Origin: Candidatus Bathyarchaeota archaeon
Lineage (GTDB): Archaea > Thermoproteota > Bathyarchaeia > 40CM-2-53-6
Assembly: GCA_005888675.1 (NCBI GenBank)
Contig: VBBA01000082.1
Coordinates: 1-7,613 of the forward strand
Direction: 5' to 3'
Length of the DNA: 7,613 nt
Positions 1-5,730 of the stretch are shown one piece after another. The translations under genes were made by a program, and so were the position numbers. Positions within the stretch are counted from its first letter, which is position 1, and every line of letters begins with the position of its first letter. A model generated the notes under the pieces. The model saw only the letters and a list, made by a program, of their open reading frames with translations. It made no database searches and was not told the DNA's origin.

Positions 1-1
1 T

Positions 2-178
2 CGAAATCGGAAGATGATTGCCTCGTCGACACATATGCACCTGGGCGTCTCTCACTGCCTGAAGGTCCTAGTTGTACGAGGCCAGGCGGGCGAAATAACC
101 AATTTCGAAAAGAAACTTCGAAACCTCAATGGAATAATGCAACTAAAGCTCTCGTACATGAAGACGGAAGCCTCCTAG
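2..178 (+). CDS. nikR: NikR-type nickel-responsive transcriptional regulator, C-terminal fragment
   Basis: Only the last 58 codons are inside the window; the gene enters from the left edge and stops at TAG 176-178. The fragment contains STHMHLGVSHC at about residues 9-19, followed by LKVLVVRGQAGEI and a short closing helix and strand. This matches the ACT-like regulatory domain of NikR, where the pattern HxHL(4x)C carries three of the four square-planar Ni(II) ligands (His87, His89 and Cys95 in E. coli NikR). All three are present as H11, H13 and C19 of the visible part. The ribbon-helix-helix DNA-binding domain and the fourth ligand (His76 in E. coli) would lie upstream, outside the window. 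Members repress nickel uptake genes when nickel is abundant. The methionine- and serine-containing tail after LSY is short and unremarkable. Identification rests on the motif and overall pattern; a NikR-like regulator for another metal is possible. Confidence 0.75.
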   Translation, partial: RNRKMIASSTHMHLGVSHCLKVLVVRGQAGEITNFEKKLRNLNGIMQLKLSYMKTEAS

Positions 179-218
179 GAGATTCTTCATCAACAGAGTG
201 TACGATTAGCCAATACAG

Positions 219-241
219 AGAGGGCTATCTTAAGACCCTCT
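219..241. repeat. Inverted repeat between nikR and the methyltransferase gene
   Basis: AGAGGG at 219-224 pairs perfectly with CCCTCT at 236-241. The 11-nt loop itself contains the 8-bp palindrome TCTTAAGA (228-235). It lies 40 bp after the nikR stop and 30 bp before the proposed GTG start of the methyltransferase gene. It could be an operator or a hairpin in the 3' end of the nikR transcript. No T-run follows, so a bacterial-type terminator is unlikely. Confidence 0.35.
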
Positions 242-271
242 GAAAGCATCATTTATCGAGGATTAGCGCCC

Positions 272-977
272 GTGTATCGAGAGTCTGTACGATACTACGA
301 CGAGATCTACTCTTACAAGGACTATAAGAAAGAAGCCGAGAAAGATCCATCGCATAATTCGGAGATACAAAACGGGGCCTGGTGATTCCCTGCTCGATGT
401 AGCATGTGGAACGGGCAACCACATCCAATACCTCAAACGCAACTATCACGTCGAAGGGCTGGACATTAACCAAGAGATGCTCGCCATCGCCCGAAGAAAA
501 CATCCTGACATAGTCTTTCATAAGGCGGACATGACTAATTTCAATCTTGGACGACAGTACGACGTGATCGTTTGTCTGTTCAGCGCGATAGGATTCGTAC
601 AGAACGTTCCAAAGCTCAGGAGTACCATGCGGTCGATCACAAAGCACCTCCGCCCCGGCGGTGTCGTCATTGTGGAACCCTGGTTCTCGCCAAGAATGTG
701 GAACAAGGGAACAATACACGCCACTTTCGTAGACAAGCCTAATTTGAAGATCGCTCGCATAGCCACCTCCGCGGTTCATGGGAAGAAATCGCTAAACAAG
801 ATGCACCATCTCGTTGGCACGCCTAAAGAAATAGAATACTTCATCGAAGACTTGGAGATGGGGCTCTTCACAAAAAGCGAGTATCTAGAGTCGTTCCGTA
901 AAGGAGGCCTCAGCCCACACTACGATCCGAAGGGATTGATCGGTCGAGGACTGTACATTGGGACACGGCGAAAATGA
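272..977 (+). CDS. Class I SAM-dependent methyltransferase (TylM1/DesVI-like), interrupted by a frameshift
   Basis: The product looks like a small SAM-dependent methyltransferase of about 234 residues. GTG at 272 opens a frame reading YRESVRYYDEIYSYKDYKKEAEK, the usual N-terminus of the TylM1/DesVI-like family. At about 338-344 the frame must shift by one base (one A too many in GAGAAAGATC) to continue as IHRIIRRYK and then motif I, LLDVACGTGNH (about residues 40-50). The acidic SAM-ribose strand VEGLDIN follows (about 60-66), then HLRPGGVVIVEPWF, which is typical of this family. TGA is at 975-977. The frame after the shift has an ATG at 477, but starting there would delete motif I, so 477 is not the true start. 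A weak GAGG lies at 258-261. Substrates in this family include amino-sugars and small amines; the substrate here cannot be told. The break is either a base-call error in a short A run or a young lesion. The gene converges on the kinase gene, 44 bp away. Confidence 0.75.
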
Positions 978-1021
978 TTGAATCTACTTAGCGCGGAATC
1001 GGTCCCGACAAAGAGTGGTGC

Positions 1022-2188
1022 TCAAGAAGATGCTAGAGCCTTCAAAATACGTTTGTGAGTACTTTCAATCGATTCTACGCCAGTGTTAAGCAAGAGACAC
1101 TTTACCCCGAACTTGGAGATCATGTCCCGGAAGAACTGCTCCTGACGTGCATTATCCAACCTCAACAGGTACGGATTATACCAGGGCTCGGATCCAAGCT
1201 TCCCCCACATATCCTTCGGACCAGCCCCTGGACGCACCATAAACTCACCTTTCTTCAAAACCTCCACAGCCTTATCGGCGTCCAGACGGACCGCTGCCGG
1301 GCTTGTAGCATCTCTTCTTAGAAGCACAAGAAGATCCACACGTGCGTCGTCCGCGATCTTGTCCGCTCCGAGAAGGTCCTCCCTGCGGACGAGAGCGCGA
1401 CTGTTGCCGAAAGCATAGTAGCACCATCGATTTCCATCGTTGAAGACGCAAGTGTTCCCTGTCATCTTACAGCCATACTCGCCATCTGTAAACTCGCACT
1501 CCTTCTTGTTCACTACAATGTTCTCGCACTTGCTCTCGTCGAAAGTATTGCGTAGCCAAGGCTTGTCCTTCTGGGTTTCCGTCCGCATGTACAAGCTCTT
1601 CTCAGGCTGTCGTCCAACCAAGTAGCCCTGGTTTTCACCTTCGTCATGGTTGATGTAGACCCAATCATCGCCGACAACACGACCTCCCGGAAGCTCCATC
1701 AACTTGAACGCCTGAGTCGTCTTGCCTGTCCCTGTCGGTGCAACTATGATCACTCCCTTTCCTTCAACCTGTGCACAGGCGCCGTGTATCGAATGCGTAT
1801 TGAAGTCCCTCTCTAAGACCGCCGCGGCCATTCCCAATGCCCAGCTCTTGCACTGTCCATAGTATTCGGTGTTGAAGAAGACCGACTCATTCGTGTCCGG
1901 ACAATAGTAAGCAGAAGGCTCAACACCCTCTACACCAAATGCGGAAAAGATCCTTCCATCGACCGAGGGTTTCATGCCCTCGAACCAGTTCATCTTCCAG
2001 AACTCGTACTGGTGATGACTGTTCCCGTTGAACTCTATCGTAACGCCATTCAGATTTGCTTTAGAATGAAAGGCCTTCGAGCTCAACTTCTTCTTCGCAG
2101 TCTTCTTCAGCTCCTCGAATTTGCCCCGCGGAACGTTCTTGTCGCTCTTGACACGGGACGTTGAGGCAGTAACGTAATTGTCCAGCAT
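1022..2188 (-). CDS. HPr-kinase/PEPCK-like P-loop kinase of unknown substrate
   Basis: A 388-residue protein with a clear nucleotide-binding core. Walker A is APTGTGKTT at residues 150-158, preceded by HGACAQVEGKGVIIV (135-149). GDDWVYIN (173-180) gives the double aspartate that binds Mg in PEP carboxykinases and HPr kinases (GLSGTGKTT then IGDDE in PEPCK; VHG, GxSGxGKSE then ADD in HPrK). A later strand, DLLVLLRRD, is at 285-293. The N-terminal 130 residues are lysine-rich and then aromatic, with no recognised domain, and I see no PEP-binding arginine motif. At 388 residues it is much shorter than ATP-PEPCK (about 540), so it is not a gluconeogenic PEPCK. Five cysteines lie between residues 221 and 256 (C221, C231, C240, C247, C256), perhaps a metal site or disulfides. 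The ATG lies 16 bp after the agmatinase stop. GGGGAAGAAGGAG fills the gap, so the two genes are probably co-transcribed. Fold assignment is fairly secure; the substrate is unknown. Confidence 0.7.
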   Translation of the reverse strand: MLDNYVTASTSRVKSDKNVPRGKFEELKKTAKKKLSSKAFHSKANLNGVTIEFNGNSHHQYEFWKMNWFEGMKPSVDGRIFSAFGVEGVEPSAYYCPDTNESVFFNTEYYGQCKSWALGMAAAVLERDFNTHSIHGACAQVEGKGVIIVAPTGTGKTTQAFKLMELPGGRVVGDDWVYINHDEGENQGYLVGRQPEKSLYMRTETQKDKPWLRNTFDESKCENIVVNKKECEFTDGEYGCKMTGNTCVFNDGNRWCYYAFGNSRALVRREDLLGADKIADDARVDLLVLLRRDATSPAAVRLDADKAVEVLKKGEFMVRPGAGPKDMWGKLGSEPWYNPYLLRLDNARQEQFFRDMISKFGVKCLLLNTGVESIESTHKRILKALASS

Positions 2189-2204
2189 CTCCTTCTTCCC
2201 CAGT

Positions 2205-3101
2205 TTATTGTTCTGCCCGAGCGGCTTCTAACGCTGCTATTGATTCGAATATGACCTTTGCACCCGCCGCGGCCGTCTGACCAGAATCATACTCGGGCGA
2301 TACCTCCACCATATCAAACCCGATAGTATTCGTATCCATCGCCGCCGTAACCAATGTCAACAACTCTCCATTCGACAATCCATCCGGCTCAGGATTCCCT
2401 ACTCCAGGAGCGACTCCAGGGTCCAACACGTCAATATCCACCGTCACATAGAGATGTTTGAATCGTCCCGAGAACGCTTTGATCTTGGACACGCTATCTT
2501 TCAACGGAGCCCCATGTATCTCCAGAGGCGTTATCGTCGCCACCTTTCCTGGTCCCCTGCAAAACTCCCACTCGGGAGCGGAAAAAGCCCTGATCCCTAC
2601 TTCCATAATATGGCCTGGGCCTAAACGTTCTGCAATACGACGCATGAAAGTTGCGTGTGAAAGCTTCTTACCTAGAAACTCATCTCGCAGATCGAGGTGC
2701 GCATCAAAGTTGATCAATCCAAGATCCTGTGGCAAAGCATCCACTGAGGCTTTCGTGATAGTGTGCTCTCCACCACACATTATCGGAATCTTCTTCTGAA
2801 CGACCATCTCAGACCATACCGCGTTAACTCGATCGAGGGTTTCCTCTAGATCCTCCAGAACGTCAACGTCTCCCAGGTCGTGAACGGGAACCTTCTCCAG
2901 ATCGACCTTCGACCTGATGCTGTACAATTCTAGATTCGCAGAGACATCTCGGACTGCGCCCGGTGCAAAGTGAGATCCGGACTTGTAAGTGCTGGTCCGA
3001 TCATACGGGACTCCGAGAAATACGAAACGAGACTTTTCAAGGGGTGCGGATACTCCCGTGAAGGGTGTTCGTGGAGACATGTAGAGCTGTGCTCTACTCA
3101 T
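2205..3101 (-). CDS. speB: Agmatinase / ureohydrolase-family guanidino hydrolase
   Basis: A 298-residue ureohydrolase (arginase/agmatinase family), full length for the family. These enzymes split guanidino compounds into urea plus an amine using two Mn ions; in archaea the usual substrates are agmatine or aminopropyl-agmatine on the way to putrescine or spermidine. All metal-ligand motifs are present: GGEHT with H113, FDAHLDLRD with D133, H135 and D137, and DIDVLDP with D222 and D224. The C-terminal acid motif VEVSPEYD includes E266. SHATFMRR at 148-155 stands where agmatinases usually have SHGT, a small change in the substrate loop. LGVPYDRTSTYKSGSHFAPGA (29-49) is the usual N-terminal signature. 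Met1 is preferred over Met8 because LYMSPRTPF before the core looks conserved. No Shine-Dalgarno is visible, and a short or absent leader is likely. The downstream partner is the P-loop kinase gene, 16 bp away. Guanidinobutyrate or another guanidine remains possible as substrate. Confidence 0.9.
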   Translation of the reverse strand: MSRAQLYMSPRTPFTGVSAPLEKSRFVFLGVPYDRTSTYKSGSHFAPGAVRDVSANLELYSIRSKVDLEKVPVHDLGDVDVLEDLEETLDRVNAVWSEMVVQKKIPIMCGGEHTITKASVDALPQDLGLINFDAHLDLRDEFLGKKLSHATFMRRIAERLGPGHIMEVGIRAFSAPEWEFCRGPGKVATITPLEIHGAPLKDSVSKIKAFSGRFKHLYVTVDIDVLDPGVAPGVGNPEPDGLSNGELLTLVTAAMDTNTIGFDMVEVSPEYDSGQTAAAGAKVIFESIAALEAARAEQ

Positions 3102-3110
3102 AGTGTAGAG
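3081..3110 (-). promoter_or_regulatory. Three-arm alternative hairpin around the agmatinase start codon
   Basis: On the plus strand GTAGAGC (3081-3087), GCTCTAC (3091-3097) and GTAGAG (3105-3110) follow one another. The middle arm pairs perfectly with either neighbour: 7 bp with a 3-nt loop, or 6 bp with a 7-nt loop. In the minus-strand transcript the second option places AUG-1 inside the loop, while the first forms a tight hairpin immediately before the in-frame AUG-8. The two structures exclude each other. This is seen directly; any switching role is inference. Confidence 0.4.
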
Positions 3111-3112
3111 TC

Positions 3113-3139
3113 GAACGTCTAACGTTCTAAAGCTTTAGA
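3113..3139 (-). promoter_or_regulatory. Candidate agmatinase promoter with overlapping palindromes
   Basis: GAACGT-CTA-ACGTTC (3113-3127) is a perfect inverted repeat, and TCTAAAGCTTTAGA (3126-3139) is a perfect 14-bp palindrome that abuts it. Read on the minus strand, CTTTAGAA (about 3125-3132) resembles an archaeal TATA element roughly 25-30 bp before the ATG at 3101, which would give a nearly leaderless mRNA. The palindromes would then overlap the TATA box and transcription start and could bind a dimeric regulator. No box was scored computationally. Confidence 0.35.
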
Positions 3140-3216
3140 TCGAGCTTTGCTCTCAAGAGACTGCTCCCCCTTGTTCATTACACCTTTCCATCCCTAAACG
3201 GTTGAAACACACTAAG

Positions 3217-3225
3217 ACTTATCTT
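3217..3225 (+). promoter_or_regulatory. TATA-like element upstream of the membrane protein gene
   Basis: ACTTATCTT lies about 39 bp upstream of the ATG at 3260, which would place a transcription start near 3248 and give a leader of around a dozen bases. The sequence is only a partial match to the archaeal TATA consensus, and the assignment rests mainly on position. Confidence 0.25.
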
Positions 3226-3259
3226 GTAACGGACAATTACGAAGTCGCAACTGAACTTC

Positions 3260-3706
3260 ATGTTGTCAAAGCCGGAAGCAGAGTCCAAACAAACACCCGA
3301 CATAGAGACAGAACCGCTCAAGCGAACGACGGGCATCGCGTTCGCCTCAATATTCTACTTCGCATCAGGCATCTACTATCTCGCATTCCCAATACTAACC
3401 CAGGACCTCACACAGATCCACTTGTTGGCAATAGGAGCACTCTCGATAATAACTGGATACTTGCTGATCAAAATTCACAAAGGGGGCCTTTGGCTTGGTC
3501 TATTGCTATTCCCCGTGCAAATCGTCACACCCGCCTTCGGATTCCAGGCCGAGTTCAATGTTGCGGGCGCCCTGACGAGCCCGCTCGACGTTATCTTCCT
3601 AGGCTCACTGATCGTCCTGATCTTCTTCGCGTCGGTAACCTTCCTGGTAATACTTGACCAGAGAAGGAATTTCACGCCATCTGAGGCGAAGTCGGCGAAG
3701 AAGTAG
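3260..3706 (+). CDS. Four-helix integral membrane protein of unknown function
   Basis: A 148-residue protein I do not recognise. Residues 1-22 are polar and acidic (MLSKPEAESKQTPDIETEPL). Four hydrophobic segments follow at about 24-44, 53-71, 75-95 and 110-132. The tail ILDQRRNFTPSEAKSAKK is strongly basic. An even number of helices and the basic tail suggest both ends face the cytoplasm. Between helices 3 and 4 is a short loop, FGFQAEFNVAGALTSPLD. Helix 1 contains FYFASGIYYLAFP and helix 2 contains IGALSIITGYLLIKI, with small-residue patterns that suggest tight helix packing. This frame is chosen over the overlapping plus-strand frame from 3202 because only this one gives coherent membrane helices. 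It is transcribed divergently from the agmatinase gene across a 158-bp shared upstream region. No catalytic residues or transporter signature are visible. It may be one of the small conserved archaeal membrane proteins with no assigned role. Confidence 0.75.
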   Translation: MLSKPEAESKQTPDIETEPLKRTTGIAFASIFYFASGIYYLAFPILTQDLTQIHLLAIGALSIITGYLLIKIHKGGLWLGLLLFPVQIVTPAFGFQAEFNVAGALTSPLDVIFLGSLIVLIFFASVTFLVILDQRRNFTPSEAKSAKK

Positions 3707-4146
3707 CTCGTCTTCTGCACTCGTATATGTTTGACTCGTTGACTCCCTCTGTAGGACTCTTAGGCGTTCTCTTCGGCAATGTACTACTGAAGAGACAGCA
3801 TCTGTGGAGGCCGATCGATAGCGTGATTTTAGCTCGATGGATATACCCGATACAAGCCCCCCCCCGCGTCCAATTGTGCCAAGACAGAATCCACGCCCGG
3901 GCGCTCCCCCCAGAATTTGAGTCCACAGATTCCGTTTCCTACGATCATTAGTGGGTCTTGAAGGGATGGACCGCGACAGCGCCTCTTCTCTCAGCAATCT
4001 TTTCCTCGGTTGGTCTCGAGCCTTCGGACCTTCACGTTGAGTAAGTGACTACGTTGGGTTCCTCTTCATTGGACCAGATTAGGCTCGCGGCCCGTATTGG
4101 CAGCAATGGGTCTCGACGAGTTGGTCGAGCCACCTCTAGGATAGCG

Positions 4147-4178
4147 TTTCGTTGGGTATCATAATGAACCCAAAGAAA
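4147..4178. repeat. Long hairpin in the gene-free region
   Basis: TTTCGTTGGGT (4147-4157) pairs with ACCCAAAGAAA (4168-4178): 10 of 11 positions pair, with one G/A mismatch and a 10-nt loop. It is the strongest hairpin in the stretch and lies about 130 bp before the PrcB-domain gene. It could be part of a small RNA, a transcription end or a leftover element end. No T-run follows. Confidence 0.4.
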
Positions 4179-4259
4179 GCCTCTTGTTCAATGGCGAATC
4201 TCTGCAGAATTGGGTCACTTAACATGTCAACTGTCTAAAGTCTTCTGGAGAACTGCTAG

Positions 4260-4268
4260 TATTAAGTA
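4260..4268 (+). promoter_or_regulatory. TATA-like element upstream of the PrcB-domain gene
   Basis: TATTAAGTA lies about 46 bp before the TTG start at 4310. With the usual archaeal spacing, transcription would start near 4289 and the leader would be about 20 nt, including AGGG at 4298-4301 as a weak ribosome binding site. It is a visual match only. Confidence 0.35.
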
Positions 4269-4309
4269 CAAGCAAATAATCACGTAATTCGTCGACTAGG
4301 GTTAATTTC

Positions 4310-4876
4310 TTGGCTGCCAAACATGTCCGAGCAGTCGTGCTAGGCATAGTAATTACTCTAGCAATTACCTCTGCTTTCGTGGCCCGAACAACTGAGTTTT
4401 CGACTTTAGCAAAGCAAGATTATGGATCGTTGATTGGAGGTGGAACGCCTGCGACCTCGCCGGCGAAGTCAACTCCCGCCGAGCCAACCCCATTGAACAG
4501 AATCGATACAGGCCTACTTTCGGGTTATGCGGAGCCCATGAACTTAGTCATAAACAACCAGGACGTCTGGGCCACCGTTTGGACCAGGTTAGCGGCCTGT
4601 CCTTATGGTTGCCCACCCGCCCCGTCGATTGATTTCAAGACTCGAACGGTCATAGCAGTCTTTCTTGGAATGAGAGGTACTGGTGGATACATAATACAGG
4701 TTTCCAGGATAGAATCAGGGAATAATGCGGTTGTTGTTCATGCTGTTGTGACTTCCCCAGATAGGAATTGTTTCGAGCCACAAATAATAACTGAACCATA
4801 CGACCTTGTTGACATTCCGAAAGCCAGCGGCACAACCACTTTTGTAGTGGAAACCGTCATTACAAATTGTGGTTAG
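4310..4876 (+). CDS. Membrane-anchored or secreted protein with PrcB C-terminal domain
   Basis: A 188-residue protein starting at TTG. Residues 8-25 (AVVLGIVITLAITSAFVA) form a signal peptide or membrane anchor after a basic N-terminus. A Thr/Pro/Ala linker (about 43-62, GGGTPATSPAKSTPAEPTP) follows. Residues 68-180 match the PrcB C-terminal domain by eye: the INNQDVWATVW helix, then APSIDFKTRTVIAVFLGMRGTGGYIIQV (105-130, with the DF and GxRxTGGY hallmarks), VVVHAVVTSPD, and a closing EPYDLVDIPK. Four cysteines (97, 101, 154, 187) fit extracellular disulfides. PrcB of Treponema denticola is a lipoprotein that associates with the subtilisin-like protease PrtP of the dentilisin complex. Here a subtilase remnant lies 80 bp downstream, so a partner or stabiliser role for that protease is a reasonable inference. 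There is no lipobox Cys. Standalone PrcB-domain proteins without a protease also exist. The TTG start is chosen because it puts the basic residues ahead of the hydrophobic segment. Confidence 0.8.
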   Translation: MAAKHVRAVVLGIVITLAITSAFVARTTEFSTLAKQDYGSLIGGGTPATSPAKSTPAEPTPLNRIDTGLLSGYAEPMNLVINNQDVWATVWTRLAACPYGCPPAPSIDFKTRTVIAVFLGMRGTGGYIIQVSRIESGNNAVVVHAVVTSPDRNCFEPQIITEPYDLVDIPKASGTTTFVVETVITNCG

Positions 4877-4919
4877 GTGACTCGAGAGCTCGACAGAGTA
4901 GCAGTCGTTAACAGTCAAG

Positions 4920-4948
4920 AAAAATTTTCCTCTTCAAAATTGTTTTTG
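4920..4948 (+). terminator. T-rich tracts after the PrcB-domain gene
   Basis: About 45-70 bp after the stop codon there is a short region with several T-runs, AATTTTCCTCTTC and then TTGTTTTTGG. Archaeal transcription commonly ends at such U-rich stretches without a hairpin. The position suits termination of the PrcB-domain transcript, but the tract also lies just before the protease remnant. Boundaries are approximate. Confidence 0.3.
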
Positions 4949-5565
4949 GAACAGCATGCCTGATTTGCAAACCGCACTTAGTTCTGCTATCGCACACCAC
5001 TCAACGGTGGTTGCCAGCGCTGGAAACATTCCAGCATCCCAAGGGTATGATGCGGTTTCAGCTCAGGCAAATTGCGTGGGGGTACTCGCCATAAGTTCGT
5101 ACGGCATGAACGACTGTGAACAGCATGATTCCCATCGAGAGTAGGACGAGGCTTACGGTTTTTCCGTGCTATGCGCGAACTTCAATTCTAGTTGCACTAA
5201 CGGATCCATGCGGGGATTGTTTTCTCGGTTCTCTCTAGAGGGGCCAGAAGTCGAATTCACAGCCCCCGGAAACAATACACTCACTTGGTGGCCCGTGAAC
5301 AAAGTTGAGACCCTCAAGTATGTGAACGGGACCTCCCCAGCAGCGGCCTTCGCCGCTGGATTTTTGGCCCTCGGATATAGTCGTTATAACACAGATTTCA
5401 ACCCAACCGGTGGCAGACTTTTGGAGATAGCGACTCCGGCGTTCAATCCAACGGCAACAAACACCCCGGGACACGGGAGATTTGGGCAGCAAGACTCATT
5501 TTTCGGCTACGGTTTACTGGATGCAGGGAGGATGCTTAACCAAAAATGGCAACCCAGGCACTAGG

Positions 5566-5730
5566 GATATCAACGGGGACGGGAAAGTCGACGTGATTGA
5601 CATGAGCATAGTTGGTGGTAATTTCGGCCAAAACTCTGGTGACGCAAATTATCGCCGAGGAGCTGACGTAAATGGATGGCACAGTCAATATCGTCGATTT
5701 AGTCCTAATAGGTGGCGCGTATGCAACTGT
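5566..5730 (+). other. Dockerin-like duplicated calcium-binding module within the protease remnant
   Basis: The first repeat reads DINGDGKVDVIDMSIVGGNFG and the second ADVNG...DGTVNIVDLVLIGGAYA, separated by QNSGDANYRR. Both show the D-x-N-G-D-G-x-V-(D/N)-x-x-D calcium loop and following helix of type I dockerins. In the second loop the frame changes at about 5671; two bases seem to be missing, because the expected NGDG is reduced to NG/DG. Dockerins bind cohesin domains and attach secreted proteins to a scaffold or to the surface. Alone, such repeats also serve as calcium-stabilised spacers at the ends of archaeal secreted proteins. Confidence 0.7.

Larger units (their letters stand above)
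3707..4309. other. Gene-free stretch of about 600 bp with hairpins and a C9 tract
   Basis: No convincing gene is seen here. Open frames on both strands are short, of odd composition (Arg- or Ser-rich) and mostly antisense to the membrane protein gene. A run of nine C is at 3857-3865. Candidate hairpins are TCTCTTC/GAAGAGA (3768-3774 and 3789-3795), CTCGAC/GTCGAG (4112-4117 and 4124-4129), and a longer one at 4147-4178. From about 3951 to 4164 one plus-strand frame is fairly open, with a stop at 4042-4044. It could be a coding relic, but I cannot match it to anything. I looked for a tRNA T-loop and D-arm signature and found none. An unannotated RNA or decayed genes are possible. Confidence 0.5.

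Noticed and set aside
249..779. 176-codon minus-strand open frame opposite the methyltransferase gene
   Set aside because: It is antisense to a recognisable methyltransferase and its protein shows no motif or plausible composition.
3202..3657. 151-codon plus-strand frame overlapping the membrane protein gene
   Set aside because: Its product is Arg/Pro/Asn-rich without structure, whereas the overlapping frame from 3260 gives four clean membrane helices.
3857..3865. C9/G9 run as a G-quadruplex
   Set aside because: It is a single tract without three further G-runs close enough on the same strand.
3727..3951. 74-codon plus-strand frame beginning MFDSLTPSVGLLGVLFGN
   Set aside because: The start looks hydrophobic, but the rest loses all character through the C9 run; no ribosome binding site and no recognisable family.
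3870..3960. Possible tRNA on the minus strand near GTGGACTCAAATTCTG
   Set aside because: The T-arm would need TTCRANY in the loop and a 5-bp stem; neither is present and no D-arm or acceptor stem fits.
3605..3997. 130-codon minus-strand frame, plus 3672-3926 in another frame
   Set aside because: Both are partly antisense to the membrane protein gene and run through the C9 tract; Arg- and Ser-rich composition is typical of non-coding frames.
4045..4164. 39-codon GTG frame containing LDQIRLAARIGSNGSRRVGR
   Set aside because: Composition is somewhat protein-like and the same frame is open before a stop at 4042, but it is too short and unrecognised; kept only as a possible relic.
5142..5144. 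TAG read through as pyrrolysine in the protease
   Set aside because: Some archaea decode UAG, but two frameshifts and a missing catalytic half show the gene is broken anyway, and no pyl genes are in the window.
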